Position numbers and translations under genes: made by a program
Notes under the pieces: model-generated
What the model was told of the DNA's origin: nothing
The model's database searches: none
The model's input: the letters and a program-made list of their open reading frames with translations, nothing else
NCBI GenBank assembly: GCA_014925825.1
Contig: JACGCK010000097.1
Span: 62,001 to 126,000 of the forward strand
Length of the DNA stretch: 64,000 bases
DNA from: Pholiota molesta
Taxonomy: Eukaryota; Basidiomycota; Agaricomycetes; Agaricales; Strophariaceae
Direction: 5' to 3'
Shown here: positions 1 through 10,287 of the stretch, one piece after another
Layout of the letters: each line of letters starts with the position of its first letter
Position numbering within the stretch: position 1 is the stretch's first letter

Positions 1-1999
1 TCTCTCTGTGCAGTTCGTCTTGGAGCTTGTCCACATCATTAATCAAGTCGGTCATCTCTGTCGACAGCTTTTCAATGTCTTTGCCGTCCTGCGATATCTG
101 GGCGTCCATCTTCTCAATCGCATCCTGCCTGGCGTCCTCTTGCTGCTTCCTCTTGGAATCACGCATCTGCTGCTCTTTCGCTCGTTTCTGCTGGATTTTC
201 TCGATCCTGTCATGGAGCTCCTCTTTGAACCTTTCCATTTTATCTTCCTCGCTTATATTGCAGTGATTCCATAACTGCGACAAGGCTTCCTGGTACTCGC
301 CTAATTTGTCGTGGTACTCTTCCAACTCTTTCCTTGTCGGCATATCTTCATTAAGTTGCGATGACTTCGCATGGCCAGTATCGTCGGCCAGGCCACCCAT
401 TCGCTGTCGTTTCCTGCTCGGAAGAGGTATTTTTTTGCTCGTGCTCCTAGACGATGGATCAACATCCATGGGCATAAACCTGCTTTCTTCTTCCTCATCG
501 GAATCATTGCCGGCCAGAAAGAGTTGCGGAGGAGGCTTGTGGATCTCCCCGAGTGAATGCAACACCTTGTCAACGGTGTCTCGCAACTCGTTAACGCTCT
601 TGACTAGCGCCGTATGTTGTTCGCTTTCTTCTGCAGAGAGTCGAAGGGGAGCTATGGGCCATGGAGATGTTTCGACAAGTTGATCTCGAATTTCCTGGTA
701 TGACCGTAGCGCTTCTACGCGTTGCGAAACAAGAGCGGCTACCTGGGTGTCCAACCGGTTCCTGTCTTCGGCTGGTAGAGAATTGAAGAATCGGCTTTCT
801 GTAGCTTTTACAGCCTTGTCGTACTCTTCCTCGAGTGTTTCGAAACGCTCATATGTTTGGACAGAGTCGGCTAAAAGTCTGGTGAAAAGGCTCAGCGCTA
901 ATGTTGACTACGACGTAATGCAATGCTCACTTTGTCCGTTCCAACCACATTGTGACTTTCTCTTCCGGACTAGGTTCAGGGAGTGTTGCATTCCTGATAT
1001 CCAGTTTCGGCCCTTGTTGCACTTCTGGCGCGGGACGCGAGAATGGGGAAGGAGGAAGAGTAGACCCTGGTGGTGGTGGTGGGGTTGCGGAAGGGGGCGG
1101 AGGCATCTAGACGCGTTGATTAGTAGTGGTAACCATCAGAGTCTGATTGACTAACCGCAATACTGGCTCTGCGTTCAGTTGCAGGACGAGGACGTGTGGG
1201 TGGTGCCTTCATACCTGGGTTTGAGGAAGCGGCAATAGACCACCCTACATCCCTAGGTGCCGATGCCAGACTTCCAGTGGTGGTGGATGGCGTTGGAAGC
1301 ACTGCTCTAGTGCTCGGCATCGCACTTTGCGACTGCTCAGTCGGGCGAGGAGGCTCGTTTGTGGATGAGGCAATAGAAGAGGGTGACTGATCTCGCCTGT
1401 CTCTGTCTCGTTGGTGGGTTGCAGGGTCATCGTAACTTCGCCGTCTCCCTTCTCTCTCCGTTTCACGCTGACGACTCCTCGAATCGATACCACTATCCCT
1501 TCGTCGTCGGGAATGGTCATCAGGAGACCTCGATTCACGCGAGCGCCGAGGGCTTGGAGATCTTGAGAGTCTGCTTCGCGGTTTGCTGCCAGACGGCCGT
1601 CGAGAGTCATCGTGCTCTGGCCTCCATCGGCTTTCGCGCCTGTCGTAACCTTCTTGGTAGCTGGAATGCCCGGGGGCATGTCGCATGTCGTTCCAGCCTG
1701 AATCGGATCGACGGTCAGGACGGTCAACCCAAGGCGTTTTCCCACTAATTCCAGTCTCCCAGCCGGGATCATCAGGATGCAGAAAAGTGCAGTCCGGTCC
1801 CTTGAAACATGCTTTTCTGCGAGGTTCTCCATCCTCAGTAAAAAACTATGCAGATGCAGCGCATATAGAACAAGCAATCAAACCGATGGGCAGGACGAGG
1901 ATCGAACATATGCCGTAAATTTTGATTAGGCTTCTGGATATCTCCAAGTGGAATTCAACGTACGAAGCATCGAACTTTAGTTGTCTTAGTGGGCTTCAT
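1..1999 (-). CDS. CCCH zinc-finger, SR-rich, coiled-coil protein (3' end outside window)
   Basis: I read four exons: 1999-1964, 1833-1156, 1106-931 and 890-1 (continuing left). Joining exons 1 and 2 in phase 0 builds one CCCH zinc finger near the N-terminus, spacing C-x9-C-x5-C-x3-H, followed by HPDDPGWE. Next comes a long Arg/Ser-rich region (RSRLSRSPSPRRSRESRS type), a Pro-rich segment (PPPPSATPPPPPPG), then an acidic patch (NDSDEEEES), a basic patch (SRKRQRM) and a heptad-like coiled coil rich in E, K and Q up to the window edge. CCCH fingers usually bind RNA and SR tracts are typical of nuclear RNA-processing factors, so an RNA-related nuclear role is inferred. I do not recognise a named orthologue. 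The exon 1 donor GTACGT and the resulting finger decide the start; a later Met would lose the finger. No frame breaks were seen. Confidence 0.75.
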
Positions 2000-2354
2000 G
2001 ATTCATCTATGATAGGAAGCGGGCGGAGCGACTGGAGGTAAAGGTGCAAGAAGTGAGATTGCAGGAATAGCTAGGAACGGAAGTTGTGGATGTCGTACAA
2101 TGTCAGAGGACTAAAATACTTCCGTCTCTTCACTTGCTATGATTGGCTCCCCATTTGCACCAATACTAATTTGTAAACCAAGTCTTCCCTTTCATAACGA
2201 CAAGGAATAAAAATGTTGTCCAGGAATAATAACTCGCGTGGCTTCATAAATGTCCCGATAAATTGCAGAAGTATGGATAAAGAAAGGAGAACAAGGTGGC
2301 CCGAAAAAGGGTATGTAAGACAAAAGAGAAAGATGGCCCAGCGTATCCATGCTT
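2000..2354. other. intergenic, no gene seen
   Basis: Stretch between the VPS11 stop and the start of the CCCH gene. It is AT-rich and holds the VPS11 3' flank and the CCCH promoter. No reading frame or RNA gene was recognised. Confidence 0.6.
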
Positions 2355-5300
2355 CTATACCGCCTCTTCCAAGCGAGAGGTATTGAGTACACCTCGTCCA
2401 TAAGCTGACGCAATCGCTTCAAAGCCACTGTCCTGAACCTCCGAAAGGAAAACATCATGTTGATCAGCCAATTTTTCATTGGTTTGTCGGATCTCTCGAA
2501 TGACGGCATGTTCGCGCACGCATGCGGGGCATTCAGTCTCGTTCTCCGCGACACATCTATGCAAAGGCAAACCAGTTTAATGCAAAGAACGGACAAGATA
2601 AATTATGAGAAATAACGTACCGTTGATGGTAAGAGTGGTTACACATGAAATGAACACTTGGAAGATCCAGCTGGCCGAGACAAGTCGTGCATCGAGTGAC
2701 ATGGAATACCCGGGGTTCTTCCGTCGAAGTCAGCTCTTGCACCTGCTTCAATCGAGCAGCCGTCTCCAGTCGATACGATTTCGTCAATTCCTGATCCTAT
2801 TTACAAGGAATTCATGAATAAGGGACACAAAGAAAGAACAACAAAAAAGTGATACGCACATTCTGAATCTCACTCCGGCTCTCTTTGATCCTCTTGACCA
2901 GCCACTCCTTCACAAGCCCAACACTCGCTACTCCATTCCTGCTCAGCACTTGGATCACGCCAAGCGGTGGGATCAGGCCCTCCTCATCAATATACTCCAA
3001 TATGCCCTTCACATCCTCCTGGTGCTTCGCCAGCAGCTCTGGCGTCGACGTGAGGAACCTCAGCACCAAGGGGTACAGATGCGGGTGGTCCGACCCATAA
3101 TGCATGAGCTGCTCCACGACCTTGGCCGACGCGTCAGGCGTGCCGCCTTCCTTGTGCTTGTCCATCCAAAAGCGGAGGACGTCCTCGTACATGCCCATCT
3201 TCTCCCAAAGCAGCACAAGGCCCTGCGTGAAGTCGTACGTCGAACACAGGATCAGCGCGTGCGTCGCATCGTACGGGATGCTGTCGCTCCGGAGCACGCG
3301 CGTCGCCTTGTCGCGCATCACCTTCTCGTCGAAGGTCATCCGTTTGTCGGGCGGCCCGCTGCGCAGAGGCAGCGTCAGGTACAGTTCCAGCAGAGTATTC
3401 CACACCGCAACCTGGTCCTGCTTGTCCACCCGCTCTTCCTGCTCGCTCAGCGGTGCACTGTCCCTGTCCGAATACAGCCCGATGGATCCTGGGGCTTGAT
3501 CGTCCACACTCTGCCCCCATCTCCTGAGCGCCACCATCTCCAGAAACACGACGAACTGGCCCATGTGGTCCACGAAGTGCGGAAAATATATCCGCGGCGA
3601 GAGACGCTTCACCGGCGGGACCGCTGGCGCTGTCAGTGTCGCAGCAGTCGCGGGCGGAAGGCCCGCTGTGCCTGGAGGCGGGGGTGTGCCCGGTGCGGAT
3701 GCACCTGCAGATACCGTCACGGTGCCATCGTACACCGAGTCCGCACGCCGAGAGGCGGTGTCTGCTCGGACGGTTTTTATCGAAGGCGACGGAGGCGTGG
3801 CAGTCTCTGATGAGAGGACGGTGGCTGCTATTACGCCACGGTTCAGAGCGAGGTAAGAAAGATAGGATGGGCCCGCTGCGGCGATCCGTGGCGCTGCGGG
3901 TGAGGCGACGGGGGTTGCTGGCTCGGCGGTGTTTTCGAGGGTACCAGTGGTGGTGCAGAGGTCGATGAGGAGTTGTGTCGTCTCTTCTGGCAGAGACTGC
4001 AGCATTGCGCGTCCGTACCTCGCAAGATTATTTTCGGCCTGTTAAATGAATGTTCAACAGCTGCCATGCAACCTTTGAAATCAATATATAAAAGAACATA
4101 CCGCTTCAGGTCCCAATTTCCTCAAATACGCCAACGCATCCGCAAAATTCCCCGCATCCTCAATCTGAATCCTCAAATAGTCCTCATGCCTCTCATACTT
4201 CTTCGCCAAGTATCCAGCATGCTCGAATACCCCGCCTGGCGGCACACCCGGATCGCAGTGACCAAGTCGAACGGCAGCTCCTGGTCCTCGCCCCGCCCAC
4301 GCGACTCAGTCTTGATGAAACTGTCAAGCCGTGCGACGTCCTTGAGCTTGGTGTATGTGTTCAGGAGCATGTGGTGTGGTCGGCGTTGGCGAGTCCGAGG
4401 GAGTGCAGCTCTTGAGGTACGTGACGAGGTTGTGGATACGTTGAGCGTCGAGATACTGGTGATAAAGACAACTTTGAGTTGGACAAAATGAAGGAATGGC
4501 GACATGGGATGCCATACCTTGCGGATAACGTAGCTTGGTTGTAGATGCCCGATTGTCTGGACATATTGTGCCATCGCGCCGTCCCAATCACCTTTCGCAT
4601 ATAGATGGTCTCCATACTGCCGATGAATATCAGCCACGCTTGATTCATCGAGTTTCTGAGTAGAAGCTAGATTCAGTGCAAGTAGATATAGTGACTTTCT
4701 GTAGAGCATATCAAGTTTGGCGGCTGTAGATTTTTCTTGGAGACACATAAGCTATTGCAGACGACATATCAGCATATTCTCTGAGAGGAAAGAAACCAAA
4801 CACACAGTTCCGTCGCTCGAAAGCACATATACCATGCCCCACTGAGATATGATTTCCCTGACGCCTTGCTTGAAAGTTCCAGAGTATGCTACCAGCTTGT
4901 TCTCCGCATCGAACACGGTCACTTTGGTAACATCTGTCTCCGTCGCACTAGGCTGGCGTGCTACTAGATTGCGAACTGTTGCGGATGCAGATGTAGAAGT
5001 AGGAAAGAATGGCGGTGAGACGATGATGAGGTAATTTAGGTGAGTATGGATGGATGATTTATGTCCTACGAAACACGAAGAGTCAAGTTAACAAAGAAAA
5101 GGAATAGAATTAAATGGCTGGCTGACCTTCGTAGGCATAGCAAGCGCCTCGCCCGTCTATTCCGCAGATATAGATTGCTTCATCCCTTGCCACAGCCATA
5201 TTCTTTCCTCGCCAGTCCATAGTCGCACATCCAAGGCCGGTCCCAATCTCATCAACAGCAGCAGCAGCAGCACCGCTATTTCTTCCGGAAGCCTGGTATG

Positions 5301-6321
5301 CTAACACATGATTTGTTGTGGCGATGAATAAGTAGTGAGCATTGTCCGTGCTTTTGCTTCCATTCGCGTTCATTCCATTCTGTGCGCCATTCGGGGTTGC
5401 GTCATCGCTTGCGAGGTCTTCATCCAAGGGTTCGCGAAATCCGAGGCCAGTGATAGGCTCTGTCGGTGATTCGTGGATGGTACGTGCTTTGGGAAGCGCA
5501 GTGAGAGAGGTAGAGGAAGCGAGAGACTGGTCAAGGTGGCGGTAGAGAATGACCGTGCCGTCGCCTAATCCAATGGCAAGGTGGGAGAGCGTGTTAGAAA
5601 GAGCGACCGTTGTAACCTGGTGTTATCGTCAGAAGAAACATTTGGCCAAGAATCGCATCGGACATACAGGATGTGGTCTGTTGTTTAGCTGTACTTTGGT
5701 CGATCGCAGAAGATTCGGAGCTCCGCTTTTCTTGTCATTGTTCTGCAAGTCCCAGATTTTGAGTAGAGGAGACCGCACAGAATCTTCTTCCTTAACACAT
5801 AATTAGCAGATAAGACTATGAAGGGAAGCATCTGCAAGACGCACCCCCAAAGTCACCAAGATGCCCCTCTTTTCCACCATGTGCGTCACTCGTCCACCAA
5901 CGTGTGCAACCCAACTGTTTGTGGATTCGAAATCACGGTTGAGAAGGTGTATGCTTCCATGGATGTCGGCGACAAGTACTCCAGCGGATGAACTGGCGAC
6001 AGTGGATATTTCTGGAGTCGACTAAATTGTATATTATAAGATGCCGCAATGGAAATAGAGGTCAGGATACATACCTTGAAAATGTCGGGCGTACTATCAA
6101 GGTCATGAATATCCTTCACTGGGACTGCATCGAAGAACGTGAACTGCCGCCACTATATACAATGTCGGTAGATATTCGTGTGTTTTGGAATGGGATGTCC
6201 GACGTTATTCACCACAGTGAACAACAATGATTGCGAAACGTACCACCGGTTGTGCAGTAGAGGATGTGGTTCCATTGATTTTGGCCACTTTCGCGGCTAA
6301 TACCCCGAGTGACGATGTCAT
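2355..6321 (-). CDS. VPS11: VPS11/PEP5, HOPS/CORVET core subunit, RING-H2 (frame broken as written)
   Basis: Vps11 is a core subunit of the HOPS and CORVET tethering complexes at vacuole and endosome. Eleven exons: 6321-6244, 6152-6075, 6021-5845, 5790-5668, 5616-5127, 5065-4806, 4751-4518, 4455-4102, 4038-2860, 2796-2621, 2556-2355; about 1,117 codons, a normal family length. The N-terminal half has the beta-propeller start WRQFTFFDAVPVKDIHD. The middle is the alpha-solenoid (YGDHLYAKGDWDGAMAQY; VALRRWGQ). The C-terminus is a RING-H2 finger (CTTC ... CNHSYHQRC ... CPAC). In exon 8 the expected family sequence changes frame three times (near 4414, 4371 and 4227); each is explained by one missing base and together they sum to three, so all downstream exons are in frame. 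As written the frame stops at 4324. An assembly error is likelier than loss of such a conserved gene. It shares a 416-bp divergent promoter with ATP18. Confidence 0.93.
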
Positions 6322-6737
6322 ATTTCAAACCCGGTTCATAAAGTTGTGAGTGGAAGCCCAGAGACAGGAGCTAGAGTGCAAGAGATCAGAGTGGTCTTCT
6401 TCGGATATTCTCTGATTAGAGGGTGTCTTCAGGTCCTTCGAGCTATGTGTCCTCTTTTATGGATGAACTGGGGTATCTGAGGGGTGTAGCAGAATGTGGG
6501 CCTGCGCGGCTGGAGTCAAGATCATGTCAGTGACGCTAACCGCGTTGAACGAGTATGGCTGTCCGAAAGAAGAAGGTCATTCCCACGTGCCAACAAATCC
6601 CAGCTCATCAGGGCAAACGGTCCCGCCCGACATCCAAACCACATCCTCCTGTATCCACATCCTCGTGCGTCTTGCTCGTTCTTGCCACCCAACACAACAA
6701 CCTCACTCTTTCACTTACTAGATACCTCTGAAAAGCA
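6322..6737. promoter_or_regulatory. divergent promoter region VPS11 / ATP18
   Basis: 416 bp between the two divergent start codons. It must carry both promoters and 5' leaders. The right half is pyrimidine-rich with CACA/ACAACA tracts just before the ATP18 start. No individual binding site is claimed. Confidence 0.5.
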
Positions 6738-7043
6738 ATGGCATTCTTTGGATTGCGTAAATGGCCCACACCCGCACGTCCTTTTTCCTTGTTGTTGGCG
6801 AGGCACTCAGCTTACGTTTTCAAATTCGACAGATTGTCAAGCCCTTGTGGCCTTTCATGGTTGCTGGAACTGTCACCATGTACCTCGTATCTAAGGCTCA
6901 GGATGCAGGAGTCAAATGTGCGTCCTTGACTGGCTACTGGGTGACAATATTCTAACAATTCAACGCGACCTTTAGCTGCTGAATTCCGCAACGACCCACG
7001 CAACCCCTACGCCGCTGAACTCGCCAAATCTTCTTTACACTAG
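6738..7043 (+). CDS. ATP18: Mitochondrial ATP synthase subunit i/j (Atp18)
   Basis: Small membrane subunit of the F1Fo ATP synthase in the inner mitochondrial membrane. Exons 6738-6773, 6833-6917 and 6976-7043 give 62 residues, close to the 59 of yeast Atp18. Key features: N-terminal FFGLRKWPTP, the conserved PLWPF entry to the single transmembrane segment (FMVAGTVTMYLV), and the C-terminal family signature FRNDPRNP. Intron 2 is an ordinary GT-AG intron. Intron 1 (6774-6832) works only with a GC donor (GCACGT): it joins WPTP directly to IVKPLWPF in phase 0, exactly the family pattern, and no GT donor nearby keeps this frame. The gene is too short and too split to show as one open frame. Confidence 0.9.
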
Positions 7044-8484
7044 ATCTTATGTATACACCGGTGATGGAATGGCAATAGAAGCGGGAGCATTCGTCCGTCA
7101 TTCGCTCGGACCTAATTGAGGATATGCAACAGCGTTAGGAGGAAGAGATATTTCTTCAACCAGTTTGCGTGATTTTCTTTCTATCCTTCCTCATTACCCT
7201 TTTACCCTTCCGATACTTTCTTTTTGCGCCACGTCGTCACGACTTCGACTGGCCTTCAACGCATCTAGCCTTCAAAAATGTTCGGCACGCGAAGCTGTTG
7301 CACGGCTTAATGCCAGTCAACTCATATACTGACCCCTTTATTACTGAACTTTCGAAACTATAGAGACTTGCATTCGTTGCTTTTGGGGGTCCTATATTCT
7401 ACCTCTGGCCACTGCTCGTGGCATCTGGCCATTAGCAGTCCGATGACGACAAGTTTTTATAACTCGGTCAATCCAAGGTTGTCAAAAATTTCAGCATCTT
7501 TTCCACAGGCCGAAGGCTGATTTTTCTCGATAGGTGGATCGACTTCAAAAGCACAAATCACCCTCAAAAACGCAGCCCTTCATCAAAGGACCAGTCAAAG
7601 AAGTACCTATTGGCATGCAACACTCGGTCGTTATTGCGAGCTTTCGTTCAATGAAGAGGATTTCGGAAGCTAAAAGTAGCAAGCCATCTTGTGGGGCACG
7701 ATATTCAACCATAAAGAACGACAAATATCTTGGTATAGGTAGCTATATTCTATGCTAATTTGACCAAAACTATATTCTGACCAGATGTTGCAACGGCGTT
7801 GCCCAGAGTTTAATGAGGTCGACGAGTGGGTTGAAATTTAATTGGCACGGTGTTCTTCAATCTTGATGAGGACAATCGCGCTGCCTACATAATGAGCTTG
7901 AAGTCCGGTGTAGTCCAGATAGTTGTGCGTAATTGCTTTTTGGGTATGCCAAAGCTTATGGGTCACCCAATTGCAACGACGCGTTTATCACAGATCACCT
8001 GACATGACTTGGGCCAAGAAATTCAAATATTCCGCTGGCAAACAAACCTCCAAGTTCTTCAACATCTGTTGAGAACCACCGTGTTGTGTGGCCCCGAATG
8101 TCAAACGTTTGCGCTGATTATTGTTATCAGTGGTTCTGAACCACTGCCACGGACACCATTCCATTCCATTTTATCCTACGTACGCTTGATATCCAGTGGC
8201 TTTGGCCCAACAGGGCAATATATATACAGCAACTAGTTCTCCCTGCACCCCAGGGTTTCTATACGTTCTGAGGTGAGCCACTTAGTACCTTATTACGTTT
8301 CAGGACTTTACTGACAATACCGTAGAAACTTACGCCTATCGTTGTGCTCGAAGGTACTGTACATCAAATTAAGTCGTTTCTATACGGCCTGAGATACTTA
8401 CATTTATCGTTGTGCTCTAGACATCCTGTGTTACTTTTCTACAACTTCTAACGCTCATTGTTGTTGTTGCACCTGTTGGTCCTG
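7044..8484. other. intergenic; possible decayed coding relic at about 7370-7960
   Basis: No intact gene. Between roughly 7540 and 7960 short peptide stretches in the plus direction look coding-like (for example RYCELSFNEEDF, then LQRRCPEFNEVDEWVEI, then NLDEDNRAAYIMSLKSG) but are separated by stops and frame changes, with no sensible splice solution that I could find. I cannot name a family. A TATATATA box lies near 8217, about 265 bp before the next gene. Confidence 0.3.
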
Positions 8485-9946
8485 ATGTCTATCTTGGACT
8501 TGTAAGTGACTATTCCCTACATTTACTTGATACTGACTCCTTGCTCCTTGATAGACCGCCCGCTACAGATGATCCTATATTGGATGGACTCACTCCAAGA
8601 GAGTTATTTACATATTCCCGCACATGCAAAACCGCTCATGCAACTGTGGATTCCTACATGAAGCGGAGTTTCCAACTGCACAGGCTCTTGGAGCGTTATT
8701 TTACGCCTTCGCAGATACTCCGCTTTCGCGAGCTGCAGTGCGCCACAGGCATGTTCATATCTGGCTCGACTGCACTCCAGTTCTTCGACCGCACTGTGTA
8801 TCCCGAATCCGACCTTGACTTGTACCTGGAACACCGATTCAGCCACGCGGTCGCATATTGGTTACTCGAAATAGGATATAAATACGCCCCGCTTCCTGAG
8901 TCGTCGAACGCGGCCTCTTTAGAGCAGGCTTTCAAATCGAACCCGCCGACTAGAGAACATGTACCCGACCTATTCTCTGGGACGTCTTCTTCGATGGGCC
9001 CGGAAGGGATTACTTCAAGGCTCCGTTTGTTTTCAACTTCGAAAAGCAGCAACCGTACCGTAAGATTCAGTTGATAACCTCTCTACAATGCCCTTTACAC
9101 CGCGTCTTGAGATATCATTCCAGTAAGACATTCTTTTCATCAAAGATCATCCCGATTTTGCTAATTATATTTGTTGATATTTAGCATGTGTCATGAATAT
9201 TATCACTCACGACAAAGCCTATTCGTTATTTCCACGAGCGACATTTGAAGAACGCCGTTCGCTTGTCTGTTTAAGCTCCGATGAGCTTCGGGACAAGGCA
9301 TTCGAGAAGTACTCTGTCCGCGGCTGGTCCTTCATAAAAAATTATGATGTCAAACGAGCTGAGCGCGGCACTCTGGAAGCGACTTTTGCCTTGGGAGAGC
9401 GGTACGTTGGCGATCGCAACTGCTGGACTCTCCCTGTTCTTCCGAACCTTAATCTCTCTGAAGGACACATGGAGACTAATTCCTGGGTGACGGAATGCAA
9501 TTCTTGGGACGATTTTCCTTCGATGTCATATCAGTATCTCGTCTCGAAAATGCTGAAGTTTTCTTATCTCATCGGTACCGGCGACGGCGGGGATCTAGAA
9601 GACTATATCGAGAACATTATTCCTTCTCGTGAAGACGAACCCTCTGATAAAGAGTAAGGTTTTTGATACCGAATCAATCGTGTAGTAAAGGTTGACATGT
9701 TTGGCCTTTAGACACCTCGACGATAAATTAAGGACCATGATAAGGAAATACCGTATCGACATGGAAGAGGAGAATTGCGACATCTCGTATCAAGAGGATT
9801 CGTCCGAAAGCGCCTCTGAAGAGGATGCGCCTGACGGCGACCCACAAGACGATATGGCTACCTCTGAGGACGAGTTGACGTTCTTATCAACCCGCGAACG
9901 TGTCTTCAGAATGACCGCACTGTCTAGTCGGATATGTTACTGCTAA
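8485..9946 (+). CDS. F-box-like / nucleotidyltransferase-like protein, copy 1
   Basis: Lineage-specific fungal family, no described function known to me. Exons 8485-8501, 8555-8960, 9020-9122, 9185-9653 and 9712-9946 make a continuous frame of 409 codons. Residues 15-60 resemble an F-box (LTPRELFTYSRTCKTAH). Around residue 80 the segment GSTALQFF followed by PESDLDLYLE has the G-S ... D-x-D layout of the nucleotidyltransferase superfamily (polymerase-beta fold), so nucleotide transfer or a derived sensor role is an inference from the motif. A conserved central block holds FVFNFEK and KIQLIT, then CVMNIITHDKAYSLFPRATFE, and the tail is strongly acidic (EDSSESASEEDAPDGD). It is followed at 0.34 kb by a paralogue with the same gene structure. 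The intron at 8961-9019 (GT..TTCAAG) is chosen because it restores the frame shared with copy 2. Confidence 0.7.
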
Positions 9947-10287
9947 ACTCCCGCTTTGGTATGTCCCAGTGTAATCCCCTTGGTTGCCGGGTCGCCGGAT
10001 ATAATTAAACTGTTACTTCGAGCCCACACGAATAGAACGTGTTAAGATAAGGAGAGTAACCATCCCTCTTCACATGGCGATAAGTGCCAATATTGGATAC
10101 GATGTTCCTCCGACCTCTCGCACATGATCGCAGTGTGTCAGCCAAATCTACCATAACTAGAATGTCGTTTTGACATCTGTCCAAGAAATTACTAAAGCAG
10201 CGTTCTCACTAACGTTGGGCCTCTGGCCAACGTATTACCGTCTTTCTCGCCTCTCCTCAGAAACGGGTTCTCAGTTCTCCAAGGAAG
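9947..10287. other. spacer between tandem paralogues
   Basis: 341 bp between the stop of copy 1 and the start of copy 2. It must include terminator and promoter elements. Nothing specific was recognised. Confidence 0.5.

Noticed and set aside
2950..3810. 286-codon frame antisense to VPS11
   Set aside because: Antisense shadow of a clear VPS11 exon, rich in Arg and His.
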